A stretch of DNA of 64,000 nucleotides from Dickeya fangzhongdai (GTDB lineage: Bacteria > Pseudomonadota > Gammaproteobacteria > Enterobacterales > Enterobacteriaceae), in assembly GCF_002812485.1 (NCBI RefSeq), contig NZ_CP025003.1, positions 3,162,001 through 3,226,000 on the forward strand, given 5' to 3'. Below are positions 18,517-27,430 of the stretch, piece by piece. Under the pieces are notes generated by a model. It searched no databases and was not told the origin of the DNA. It was given only the letters and a program-made list of their open reading frames with translations. A program made the position numbers and the translations under genes. How positions within the stretch are numbered: position 1 is the stretch's first letter; each line of letters opens with the position of its first letter.

Positions 18517-19650
18517 TTACTCCGTAATTCGAACCTTCTCTCCTTTATGCGCGCTGGCGGCGGCGGCCTGGAGATAACGAATACCGCGCATCGCAACATC
18601 GGCGCCAAACACATACTCGCACGCGCCTTCTTTCAGATAAGAAGCGATGTCCTCGTAGTAATTGGCAAACGCTTCAATAAATCCGGCGGGGTGGCCGGCT
18701 TTAAACCGGTTGTACCGTGGCTGAGATGCGATCAGGTTATCCGGATGCGTTCTGTCGATCACATAGGAGACGCCGTTGATATTACTGAGTTTCAAATGCT
18801 CAGGGTCCATCTGCAACCATTCAGCCGATCCTTTGCTGCCATAAACCCGGATACGCAGCCCGTTGCGGTAACCCAGCGCCGCTTTGGTATACCAGTAATT
18901 GCACACTACCTGATTGGTGTAGCCAGAGATGCAGTGAACCGTATCCACCACGTCCGGGATCTCACCGAACCGATGGTGCACCGCATACACATCCTGCGCC
19001 TGCTCGCCGATGATGAAATCCACCATCTGATGGGCATGCACCCCCAAATCCAGCGACACGGTAGGGATCACGCCGTCATGCTGACGCCAGTCCTGCGGGC
19101 GCGGCACCGCCCCGCTCTTCACATGGCGCAGAAAACCTTCCTGAGGCATTTCAACCATGACCTGCCTGATTTGGCCCAGCTCGCCATCGGCGATCCGCTG
19201 TTTCAGCTCCCTGACCATCGGGTAACCGGAATAATTGAAAGTGACCAGCAGAGTCCCGTTCATTTGTTCCAGCGCATGCTGAATCTCGGCTACTTCCTCT
19301 ACGCTGGTTGCCAGCGACTTCTCACAGATAACCGGCAGTTGATGCTCAATGCAGGCAATCACAATATCTTTATGCGTCGGCGTCGGCGTCAGAATGATAA
19401 CCGCATCCAGTTTACTGGCTTCCGCCTGCAAAAATCCGGTCAAATCGCGGTACACGCGGTCTTCATGAATTCCCCAACTGGCGGCGGTTTGCTGATTGAT
19501 GTCATCATGGCGGCTGAAAAAACCTGATACCAGTTCGAAGTGACCATCCATCTGCGAAGCAATCTTGTGCGTTTCACCGATTGCCGAATTAATGCCTCCG
19601 CCGATGAACCCGACTTTTAATGCCTCACCGTCGTTTGTCATGCTTTTCAT
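18517..19650 (-). CDS. Gfo/Idh/MocA-family oxidoreductase
   Basis: This 377-residue NAD(P)-dependent sugar oxidoreductase has an N-terminal Rossmann fold with KVGFIGGGINSAIG (about residues 12-25). The usual catalytic EKP motif appears as CEKSLATS, a Pro-to-Ser change. The alpha/beta substrate domain includes SLDLGVHAHQMVDF, with the His expected in the active site. Its ATG overlaps the stop of the ATP-grasp gene by four bases (ATGA), so the two are translationally coupled. It probably adjusts the oxidation state of a sugar intermediate or substituent; the substrate is not evident. Confidence 0.85.
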   Translation of the reverse strand: MKSMTNDGEALKVGFIGGGINSAIGETHKIASQMDGHFELVSGFFSRHDDINQQTAASWGIHEDRVYRDLTGFLQAEASKLDAVIILTPTPTHKDIVIACIEHQLPVICEKSLATSVEEVAEIQHALEQMNGTLLVTFNYSGYPMVRELKQRIADGELGQIRQVMVEMPQEGFLRHVKSGAVPRPQDWRQHDGVIPTVSLDLGVHAHQMVDFIIGEQAQDVYAVHHRFGEIPDVVDTVHCISGYTNQVVCNYWYTKAALGYRNGLRIRVYGSKGSAEWLQMDPEHLKLSNINGVSYVIDRTHPDNLIASQPRYNRFKAGHPAGFIEAFANYYEDIASYLKEGACEYVFGADVAMRGIRYLQAAAASAHKGEKVRITE

Positions 19651-20834
19651 TTCTCTTTCCCCAGAAAAGAGTGGCTCACCACCAGGTGATTTTTCAGGTT
19701 CACGGTACTTTTCAGCAACGCGGCTTCTTCATCGAAGGTCATAAACACAACGGCAGCGCGATCGCCTGGCGCCGGATTTAGCACTTCGCCGCTTTTTTTC
19801 AGCACGACACTCTCCAGTAACTCACCAGGCAACTGGTGATAACGCAGCGCGTTAAAGATCGTTTTTTCAGACACCGATACGGTATGTCTGGCGACATAAT
19901 GGCGGGCTGCCGGCCGCTTATTGGCGAATGTCGACAGCAGTGACAAAAAAGGCGCCACAAAATATTCCGCATAGGGGATATCGGTGGAATAACGAATCAG
20001 CTGGCAATATAAATCGCCCGGGCAACGCCGGGTCAATTCAATCAGCCAAAAATCGTCGCGATTGGCGATAAATTGCGTATGCAGCAGGCCATCGCATAAC
20101 TTCAGGTCGGCGACAATGCTGTTGATGCAGTCACTGACGGCATTTTTCAGCGTTTCACTCATTTGATGAGCAACACAACTGCTGTTCACCTGATAAGGGT
20201 AGACCGTGCAATATTCATCAACAAAGAACTCACAGACAATCTCGCCGTTACGAATAAACGCCGAATGGCTGTGCAGCGAGCCTTGCCTGAACTCTTCTAT
20301 CACCACCTGACCGCTTACCGATGCCGACGCGGCCGACTGGTAAGCCGGCAGAATATCCTGCTCGCGCTGAACCTGAGTAATGCCGCGGCCACTATAAGCA
20401 TCGACTGGCTTGACCAGAATCGGGTACGACAGTTGCCCCACCGATTCAATGTCACGCACCGCTTTAGGAATCGGCAGTCCTTTACGCTGCGCATAAGCAC
20501 GGAACGCATCCTTTTTCAGCAGGATCGCCGTTGTCTCAACCGAATCGAAACCGGGCATGCCCAGCGATTCCGCGACCCAGGCGCCGGTTTCATAAGAAAC
20601 ATCCGTCACGCCGGGCAAAATAGCCTTAATATTTTCTTTTCTGACAATGCCGAGAATGGCCTCTTTGTCCGAATAATCTTCGACAATCGACCGGGTTGCC
20701 CGGATATGACCAGGATCGCCGGGTTTACCGCTGCACACACCAATCGCAACGCCCTGTTCCAGGCACGCTTCCAGCAGCGGCAGCGCAGAAAAACCCGCAT
20801 CAAGCATTAAGGCATCTATAGTCGACATATCCAT
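19647..20834 (-). CDS. ATP-grasp ligase
   Basis: This 395-residue protein of the ATP-grasp superfamily joins a carboxylate to a nucleophile via an acyl phosphate. The pre-ATP-grasp domain covers about 1-105. The glycine-rich loop is PILVKPVDAYSGRGIT (about residues 134-149), VVIEEFRQG follows, and the metal/phosphate site lies in WLIELTRRCPGD. The C-terminal 100 residues form an extra domain. Between an oxidoreductase and a VioA-type aminotransferase, it may acylate the amino group of a 4-amino-4,6-dideoxy sugar, perhaps with an amino acid. That role is inference. A second in-frame ATG lies two codons on, so the exact start is uncertain. Confidence 0.8.
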   Translation of the reverse strand: MDMSTIDALMLDAGFSALPLLEACLEQGVAIGVCSGKPGDPGHIRATRSIVEDYSDKEAILGIVRKENIKAILPGVTDVSYETGAWVAESLGMPGFDSVETTAILLKKDAFRAYAQRKGLPIPKAVRDIESVGQLSYPILVKPVDAYSGRGITQVQREQDILPAYQSAASASVSGQVVIEEFRQGSLHSHSAFIRNGEIVCEFFVDEYCTVYPYQVNSSCVAHQMSETLKNAVSDCINSIVADLKLCDGLLHTQFIANRDDFWLIELTRRCPGDLYCQLIRYSTDIPYAEYFVAPFLSLLSTFANKRPAARHYVARHTVSVSEKTIFNALRYHQLPGELLESVVLKKSGEVLNPAPGDRAAVVFMTFDEEAALLKSTVNLKNHLVVSHSFLGKEK

Positions 20835-20916
20835 TCTCTGTTACCAATATTTTCTCAGGCTCCCCGCTGCGACAGGGAACGCGCACTCCCCCCTGGGGCG
20901 AGAGCAAGCCTGTCAC

Positions 20917-22041
20917 TTAACGCACGTTTTCACTCAACGTACGCCCAATAATCTCAATGATGCGGTCCTGATCGCCGGTTTCCAGGCCTGGATAAATGGG
21001 CAGGCATAACACAGCGTTGGCGATGTCGGTCGCCACCGGCAAATTCTCGGCGCTCGCGCTGCCAAGACCGCGGTACATCGGGAAGCTGCTGATCAACGGG
21101 TAGAAATACCGGCGCGACATGATGCCGTGCTCTTTCAGGGCGTCATACAGTTTCTCGCGCACATCGAACGAGTAATCATTAACAAAAAGCGGGAAATAGG
21201 CATAATTCCAGTCAATTGAATCCGGCACGCTCAACGTCCTGATGCTATTAATCTGCGCCAGCCCGTCGCGGTAATAGTGATAAATGCGTTTTCTGTCTTC
21301 CAGCGCCTGATCGATATAATTCAGTTGCAATAAACCAAACGCCGCCTGCACTTCGTTCATTTTGCCGTTAATACCGGGGGCGACCACGGTGGTTTCATCC
21401 GCAAAGCCGAAGTTTTTCAGATAATCGATCCGTTTCTTCATTTTGGCGTCGGGACAAATAATGGCGCCGCCTTCAATGGTGTTGAACACCTTGGTCGCGT
21501 GGAAACTTAGAATCGAGAGATCGCCATAATTCAGAATACTGTCGCCATCTTTTTTCACGCCGAAAGAGTGTGCGGCGTCATAAATCACCTTCAGGCCATA
21601 AACATCTGCAATGTTCTGGATCCGATCAACATCGCAGGGAATACCATAACAGTGGACAGGCAGAATGGCGGACGTGAGCGGCGTAATCGCTTCTTCAATC
21701 TTTTTGGGATCCAGGTTGCAGGTAACCGGATCGATATCGACAAAGACAGGCTTGAGGTTATTCCACAATAACGAGTGAGACGTCGCCACAAACGAATAAG
21801 GCGTGGTGATAACTTCGCCGGTGATGCGCAGCGCCTGTAGCGCCGTCAGCAGCGCCAGCGTGCCGTTGGTGAATAAACACAGATGCTTGACGCCCAGATA
21901 CTCGGCCAGCGCTTGTTCAAGCTGCTGGTGAAAAGGCCCGCCGTTCGTCAGATATTTGTTATCCCATATCTTTTCCAGATAGGGCATAAATTCATCAAGC
22001 GGAGGCAGTAAAGGGCTCGTTACATAGATGTTCTTGCTCAT
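20917..22041 (-). CDS. vioA: VioA-type sugar aminotransferase (DegT/DnrJ/EryC1 family)
   Basis: This PLP-dependent enzyme is expected to convert dTDP-4-keto-6-deoxyglucose to dTDP-4-amino-4,6-dideoxyglucose (viosamine). The 374-residue protein has a DegT-family fold: FTNGTLALLTALQAL binds PLP phosphate, and VIYDAAHSFGVKKDG has the Asp pairing with the pyridine nitrogen. LSILSFHATKVFNTIEGG carries the PLP Lys. The N-terminus (YVTSPLLPPLDEF) resembles VioA. Two ATGs are adjacent; the second (22041) has the better distance to AGGTGA. No genes for the dTDP-sugar precursor are nearby, so it probably draws on general rml enzymes. Confidence 0.85.
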   Translation of the reverse strand: MSKNIYVTSPLLPPLDEFMPYLEKIWDNKYLTNGGPFHQQLEQALAEYLGVKHLCLFTNGTLALLTALQALRITGEVITTPYSFVATSHSLLWNNLKPVFVDIDPVTCNLDPKKIEEAITPLTSAILPVHCYGIPCDVDRIQNIADVYGLKVIYDAAHSFGVKKDGDSILNYGDLSILSFHATKVFNTIEGGAIICPDAKMKKRIDYLKNFGFADETTVVAPGINGKMNEVQAAFGLLQLNYIDQALEDRKRIYHYYRDGLAQINSIRTLSVPDSIDWNYAYFPLFVNDYSFDVREKLYDALKEHGIMSRRYFYPLISSFPMYRGLGSASAENLPVATDIANAVLCLPIYPGLETGDQDRIIEIIGRTLSENVR

Positions 22042-22169
22042 CATTCACCTGTCCTTGCGCTTATGTCGCCATGCATAAAGCAGCATTGTCTGTTTATTAT
22101 CGCGATTACCGCTGCCTCCACCGACTTGTTATCGAGGTGGAAAGCAGCCCCTTCGGGTTTTACGTAAAC

Positions 22170-25100
22170 TTATGATTCGTTTTCCCAGTCAATGCTGAAT
22201 GTTCTGGGCTCATTTCCGTCGCAATAAATCTGCCACGCATTGCGTATTGCGCGTTCGAAATAGACGGACGGCGACAGGACGGAATTCATTCTGGCGGCGA
22301 TGCGCCCCCGGATTCCGGCGCGCACGTCACTGAGTTTTTCCAGTGATTGACGCCAGTACAGCGCCTTTTGTACAAACTCGTCTTCTTCCGTCGCGATAAA
22401 GTCGTCCAGCCCCAGGATACGCATGGTGACGCTGCCCTGACGTGAGGCGATGGACTCGCCTTCACGGGTCAGCACCGGTACGCCCATCCAAGCGGCGTGA
22501 CTCACCGTGGTCCCGCCGGTATAGGGATAAGTATCCAGCAGCAGGTCCACTTCACGGTGCATTCCCAGATATTCTTTCAGCCCGGTCCGCATGCGGAAAG
22601 ACAGTTGCTCTTCTTTCACCCCGAACTCGACCAACCGGTCACGGAAATAGTCGATGGTTTCCTGCCCCGTCATGTACCCCATGATCAACCGGGAATCCGG
22701 CATCGCCGTCAGAACCTTGGCCCACAGGGCCAGCGTTTCGTCAGTGATTTTCTGCGGACGGTTGAAACTGGCAAACGTCAGATAACCGTTTTTCAATGCC
22801 GGCAGTTCATTCACCTCCGGGCTATCTTTAACCGGCTCAAAATATTTCACCGAAGGCAGATAAATGATTTTTTCCGTCAGGTATGGATCGAGCGCGCCCC
22901 CCTGGAGGTAATGCAAATCAAGCAGGATGTAGTCAACGCTCGTCATGCCCGTTGTGCCGGGATAACCAATCCAGGTCATCTGAATCGGCGCGGGTTTCAG
23001 CGCCAGCACCGGCAACCGGTTGTAAGCCGTATGCCCGGACAGATCGATCAGGATGTCGATTTCATCTTTATTAATGAGCGTCGCCAGTTCCAGATCGCCC
23101 ATCTTGTCGACATCATGCCAGCCGGCCGCGGTCTGTTTTAGGCTCTCAGCCTTTTCATCGTGACGCTGAAAACTTGAGTAGGCGTAAAGCGAGAACGTGT
23201 TTCGATCAAGCGAATTCCAGATCGGCTCCAGGAAATTCGTCACCGGATGGTTGCCAAAGTCGCCGGAAATAAAACCAATGCGCAGTGGGCGCTGGGCTGC
23301 TTTATCGAGGGAGTAGGCAAAATGGCAATGATAGCGTTCAGCCGCTTCTTCCACGCGCTTACCGAATGCCAGGTGCTCCTGGAATAGCGCCAGCGGCGTC
23401 ACGTTGACATCGTGGGACAACCCTAACAGCAGGTTGCTGTACAGATGAAACGCATGGGGCATCAACTCAATGGTTTTACGGTGGTACTGAATGGCGTCCT
23501 TCCGCCCCAGATTATGACAAACCATCCCCATATGACTGATAAAGTTGGGGTTTTCTGGTTCAATCTGCAGCGCTTTCTCCATACATTTAAACGCTGAGTC
23601 CAGGCTATGGGTGATATTCAACAAGATGGCCAGCGTATCCCACGCCAACCCTTTTTGCTTATCACAACGCAGTACTTTCCTGGTCAACGCCATGCCTTGA
23701 TGCAGTTCGTTCTTTTTCCAGAAGCACACCGCCAGATCAACATAAAAATCCCAGTTGAAAGGCATCAGTGCGATTGCTCGGGTAATGATGCTCAGCGCAC
23801 CATCAAAATCGCCGGTACGAACATAGGTATTCACGAAGGGGTACCAGACCCACAGATTATCGGGATAGGTACTGATAATCTCTTCCGCTTTGGTTCTGAC
23901 CTCGGCAAACTGCCCCAGTGCGGTTAGCCGATCAATCTCTTCGTACACTTTCCGGTTGAGCGGGTTTCTATCCTGCGGCTTATTCTTTTTATGTGCCGAT
24001 GATTTTTCCGGTTCAACAAAGCCGCCGGCATTGGTTTCACTGGTGTACATCACCAACGACTGAACATAAACAGCAACCTGCCCGGCATCCGCCGTCACGA
24101 TCGCTTCCTGCAAATAGTCTCGCCACGCGCGTGGCGTTCCCCATATCACGCCTTTATTACGCAGCGCCCAGAGCCGGCTGTAAAACGCCTTATCCTTGCT
24201 CAGGGTCGATGATGACAACTGTTGCAGGAACTGCCGTTCATCACTATCAAGCGACACCGGCTCATGCCAGAAATTGAATGCCAGATCGGTCGTGGCAATA
24301 CCGGGCAACCCGGTCAGCGTCTTATGCCTACTGTTCCGGTAAGAACAATTTCCCATCCGCGTGTAGATGCCGCCGATCCCTTTCACAAAAAGATTCTTTA
24401 GCGCGTCCAGCACATCCTGCCGATGATTCTCCGCTTCTTTTTCCGGCAGTTGGGTATTAAAGACCAATTGATCCAACGTCAAACTGGCAGGCCAGGCCTC
24501 CCCCAATACATCCAGGATACTTAATACCACCGGGTTTTCCGTGCTGATGGTTTCGCCGGTACCGGAAGTGTGGGCATTCAACGTTCTATCGTCATCCGCT
24601 CTGACACGCTGAAAATTTCCGGCCCAATTGAAGTCCATCAGTTTTGCAAGATCAGGTTCAGGCAGAATCGCCCCGGACCTTTCCTGCGGGACCAATATGC
24701 TGAATCGCTGAGAACGGTTAACAGCAAAATCCAGATATTGCTGGCGCAGATAGGTGGTATTTTCAGGGCAAATCGTTTCGTGCAAGCGTGAAACCTGATC
24801 GCCGTAATGCCCCGCCAGTTCTGTGTAGGCGCGAACATCGCCGACATAGGCAAAGCCGGTTTGGGTAATCTGTGAATAGAAATCAACGAAGTAACAAGGC
24901 TGGTTCAGCCCCTGCAGATAATGCAGCGCAAAATCCACATCGGACTGTTTTTCAGCTTGTTCAATGAAGGTTTTCAGCGCCGCATTCTGGGGGTTATCCG
25001 CAGACGTTCCCAAAGACAGGTAGGTCAGCATCGCGCGGGCGCTGGATTGCGCCGTCTTTTCATCATTGGCGAGACTGCTGTGAAGCTGGATGGCGTCCCG

Positions 25101-25622
25101 CAGAACTTCGCCGGTCTTCCATCCCGGATAAGTGTTGTAGCAATAGCAGACGATGCCTTCTGCGGTCAGGTGCTCGCTACAGAATCGCAGCAACGCTTCC
25201 CGCGTTTCACCGCCAATCAGACTGAACAGACCGTGGATAATGATGTAATCGAATTTCCCAGGATCGCAAGCCAGCAAAGATTCGAGGTCCAAGGCAAATA
25301 ACGCGATATTATCCAGTTCCAGCTGTTTTATCAGCGCACTGCCTTTTTCAATTTGCTCCGCATCAAGATCGACCCCGACAGACTGCGAATGGGGGTTTGC
25401 CAACGCAAAAGGCAGCAAATTACCGCCATCCTTGCACCCGATCTCAAGTACGCGCGCATTTTCCGGCGCAGCCGATGTGATGCCGTAAAGATGTGCAGTG
25501 GCTTGCAGATGGAAAGGTGCAGTGTAAGGAACGGGAGGGGCCATCGAACTCAATGGAATTTTACCAGTATCTTCACCCAGGTCGTCATTATTCGCTAAAG
25601 GCTGTGTATCTGGCATGGTCAC
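22170..25622 (-). CDS. methyltransferase-TPR-SPINDLY O-glycosyltransferase fusion (flagellin glycosyltransferase)
   Basis: This large 1150-residue protein has several enzyme domains. Residues about 35-210 are a class I SAM methyltransferase (motif I RVLEIGCKDGG, 57-67; then VGVDLDAEQIE). About 220-520 look like a methyltransferase-associated regulatory domain. About 570-760 are TPR repeats (LWVWYPFVNTYVRTGDFDGA and similar units). From about 778 to 1130 is a GT41/SPINDLY catalytic domain: GFISGDFGNHPV, LIDLSGHTAYNRLP, IGYPGTTGM, FASFNRPQKI and DTYPYTGGTT. The GTG start at 25622 has AAGGAA seven bases upstream. It lies 222 bases downstream of fliC on the same strand, as expected for the enzyme that O-glycosylates flagellin Ser/Thr. 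Confidence 0.85.
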   Translation of the reverse strand: MTMPDTQPLANNDDLGEDTGKIPLSSMAPPVPYTAPFHLQATAHLYGITSAAPENARVLEIGCKDGGNLLPFALANPHSQSVGVDLDAEQIEKGSALIKQLELDNIALFALDLESLLACDPGKFDYIIIHGLFSLIGGETREALLRFCSEHLTAEGIVCYCYNTYPGWKTGEVLRDAIQLHSSLANDEKTAQSSARAMLTYLSLGTSADNPQNAALKTFIEQAEKQSDVDFALHYLQGLNQPCYFVDFYSQITQTGFAYVGDVRAYTELAGHYGDQVSRLHETICPENTTYLRQQYLDFAVNRSQRFSILVPQERSGAILPEPDLAKLMDFNWAGNFQRVRADDDRTLNAHTSGTGETISTENPVVLSILDVLGEAWPASLTLDQLVFNTQLPEKEAENHRQDVLDALKNLFVKGIGGIYTRMGNCSYRNSRHKTLTGLPGIATTDLAFNFWHEPVSLDSDERQFLQQLSSSTLSKDKAFYSRLWALRNKGVIWGTPRAWRDYLQEAIVTADAGQVAVYVQSLVMYTSETNAGGFVEPEKSSAHKKNKPQDRNPLNRKVYEEIDRLTALGQFAEVRTKAEEIISTYPDNLWVWYPFVNTYVRTGDFDGALSIITRAIALMPFNWDFYVDLAVCFWKKNELHQGMALTRKVLRCDKQKGLAWDTLAILLNITHSLDSAFKCMEKALQIEPENPNFISHMGMVCHNLGRKDAIQYHRKTIELMPHAFHLYSNLLLGLSHDVNVTPLALFQEHLAFGKRVEEAAERYHCHFAYSLDKAAQRPLRIGFISGDFGNHPVTNFLEPIWNSLDRNTFSLYAYSSFQRHDEKAESLKQTAAGWHDVDKMGDLELATLINKDEIDILIDLSGHTAYNRLPVLALKPAPIQMTWIGYPGTTGMTSVDYILLDLHYLQGGALDPYLTEKIIYLPSVKYFEPVKDSPEVNELPALKNGYLTFASFNRPQKITDETLALWAKVLTAMPDSRLIMGYMTGQETIDYFRDRLVEFGVKEEQLSFRMRTGLKEYLGMHREVDLLLDTYPYTGGTTVSHAAWMGVPVLTREGESIASRQGSVTMRILGLDDFIATEEDEFVQKALYWRQSLEKLSDVRAGIRGRIAARMNSVLSPSVYFERAIRNAWQIYCDGNEPRTFSIDWENES

Positions 25623-25792
25623 AAGGAATTTCCTTCAATACTTTATGCGGAGATAAAATTGTTTGTAGTATATAAGAAAACCCTTTTCACCAATCCTCTG
25701 AGCATCAAATTATAACTTCCCTATTTCGTCGCTTAAGAAGCCGATTTTTATTCTGATAAATTTATTTATCCCGGCTATGTCACAAAATAAAA

Positions 25793-25818
25793 AAAACCAA
25801 CCCCAAAGGGTTGGTTTT
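25793..25818 (-). terminator. fliC terminator
   Basis: On the minus strand AAAACCAACCC pairs with GGGTTGGTTTT across a four-base loop and runs on into T-rich sequence. It lies 26 bases after the fliC stop. Leakage through it could express the island. Confidence 0.9.
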
Positions 25819-25843
25819 CAATTCGAGACTGCGTAAACAGATA

Positions 25844-26686
25844 TTACTGCAACAGTTTCAGAACAGTCTGCGGTACCTGGTTAGCCTGAGCCAGTACAGA
25901 AGTACCAGCCTGCTGCAGAATCTGTGCCTTACTCATGTTGGATACTTCAGTCGCGTAGTCAGCATCCTGAATACGGCTACGTGCGCTGCTCAGGTTGTTG
26001 ATGGTGTTGCTCAGGTTATCGATAGTAGACTGGAAGCGGTTCAGAGTCGCACCGATGTTTGCCTTAGCGGTGTTGATGGTCTGCAGAGCAGTATCAATCG
26101 CAGCAACCAGCGCCGTAGCGCCTGCAGCAGTAGATACGTCGGTATTGGAAGTTGTGATACCCAGACCACCAGTGGTGGCGTTGATCAGTGCAGAGCTACC
26201 AACGGAGATGGCATCGTTAGAAGTGGTGCCGGCGCCAACTTGGATGTTGAAACCAGTGGCGTTAACGGTACCGTCCAGCAGCGCTTTGCCGTTGAAGTTT
26301 GCGCTGGCAGCAACACGGTTGATTTCGTCAACACGACGGTTGATTTCAGTCTGGATAGCAGTACGGTCGTTAGTACCGTTGGTGTCGTTCGCTGCCTGTA
26401 CGGCCAGCTCACGGATACGCTGCAGGTTGTCGTTGATGGTGTTCAGGTTACCTTCAGCGGTCTGTACCAGAGACACACCGTCGTTGGCGTTTTTGGAAGC
26501 CTGGGTCAGACCACGAATCTGAGCGGTCATGCCGTTAACGATACCAGAACCTGCGGCGTTGTCTTTGGCGCTGTTGATAGCCAGGCCAGAGGACAGACGT
26601 TCGATAGCAGTCTGCAGGGAAGATTGTGATTTGTTCAGGTTGGACTGGGCCAACAGCGACATACTGTTAGTATTAATGACTGCCAT
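25844..26686 (-). CDS. fliC: FliC, flagellin
   Basis: FliC is the filament subunit, exported through the flagellar type III apparatus with FliS as chaperone. The 280-residue protein is a short flagellin. The conserved N-terminal D0/D1 (MAVINTNSMSLLAQSNLNKS, then ERLSSGLAINSAKDNAAG) and C-terminal D1/D0 (SRIQDADYATEVSNM to VPQTVLKLLQ) are joined by only about 100 central residues, so domains D2/D3 are absent. The middle is rich in Ser and Thr (for example SVGSSALINATTGGLG), plausible O-glycosylation sites for the neighbouring island. It is transcribed alone from a sigma-28 promoter and ends at a strong terminator. Confidence 0.98.
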   Translation of the reverse strand: MAVINTNSMSLLAQSNLNKSQSSLQTAIERLSSGLAINSAKDNAAGSGIVNGMTAQIRGLTQASKNANDGVSLVQTAEGNLNTINDNLQRIRELAVQAANDTNGTNDRTAIQTEINRRVDEINRVAASANFNGKALLDGTVNATGFNIQVGAGTTSNDAISVGSSALINATTGGLGITTSNTDVSTAAGATALVAAIDTALQTINTAKANIGATLNRFQSTIDNLSNTINNLSSARSRIQDADYATEVSNMSKAQILQQAGTSVLAQANQVPQTVLKLLQ

Positions 26687-26755
26687 AATTATATTCCTTT
26701 CATCTCTATTAATGGGGATGGGCTGTTGCCCCCGGTGTCATCACCGTCACTAACT

Positions 26756-26782
26756 GTATCGGCCGGGGTAAAACAACCTTTA
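26756..26782 (-). promoter_or_regulatory. sigma-28 promoter of fliC
   Basis: Read on the minus strand, TAAAGGTT (26775-26782) and GCCGATAC (26756-26763) are separated by 11 bases, an excellent match to TAAAGTTT-N11-GCCGATAA. It lies about 70 bases before the fliC ATG. Confidence 0.93.
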
Positions 26783-27366
26783 GTTTTTTTTTGAAATTTT
26801 CGTATCCCCCGAAAAAAACCAGTCAGGCCGACGCTTACGGCAAGGAGAATAAAGGAAAGGCGGCAACTTGCAGGGAATGTGATAACCGGTCATTCTATAT
26901 TCAGCGACCTGCTATAAAATGTAACGACGCAGTAAAGGCGGCGTTCGACACCGCGCTAATCAAACATCATGCGTCGGCTATAGGCAACGCGATAACGAAT
27001 GAAAAGCGCCCGCTTCATTCTCTCTCTATACTTTATAAGGTATCTGGCGCATCGACCCAGGCTTACTGCCCAAGACGCGATGAAGGTTTCATCGCAGGCG
27101 AGCCGACATACTCGGTCGATAACACAGTCATGTGGTCAGGTCATGGGCATCCAACGCGTGGATACGCTGCCATAAGCTGCTGAACATCCCGCCAGCCAAA
27201 CGGATACTGGCGACACACTTAATGCCTTCGGCAAGCCGAAAATGCCCGATTACAGCTGTTGATCCCGGCATCATACGTATCGTGCCAGGATAGAATCCCG
27301 CAGACGGCTCAGGCGCGATGGAAATCACGGAGGATAACGATTACGCTGAAATTTACATTACGTCTG
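26783..27366. other. fliC-fliD intergenic region
   Basis: The divergent fliC and fliD promoters are about 585 bases apart, much more than is needed for two promoters. Open frames at 26791-27183 (plus) and 27128-27328 (minus) lack ribosome-binding sites and recognisable domains. The stretch may contain a decayed gene. I see nothing firm in it. Confidence 0.45.
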
Positions 27367-27393
27367 TAAACTTTTCGTATACAGTGCCGATAA
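27367..27393 (+). promoter_or_regulatory. sigma-28 promoter of fliD
   Basis: TAAACTTT (27367-27374), an 11-base spacer and a perfect GCCGATAA (27386-27393) stand 38 bases before the fliD ATG. Confidence 0.95.
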
Positions 27394-27430
27394 GACTGTC
27401 AGTTCACAATTTAAACGGAAGGGTATCTCT

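Noticed and set aside
25811..26629. 272-codon plus-strand open frame opposite fliC
   Set aside because: It is a mirror frame of the strongly biased fliC codons; no ribosome-binding site, and fliC is certain.
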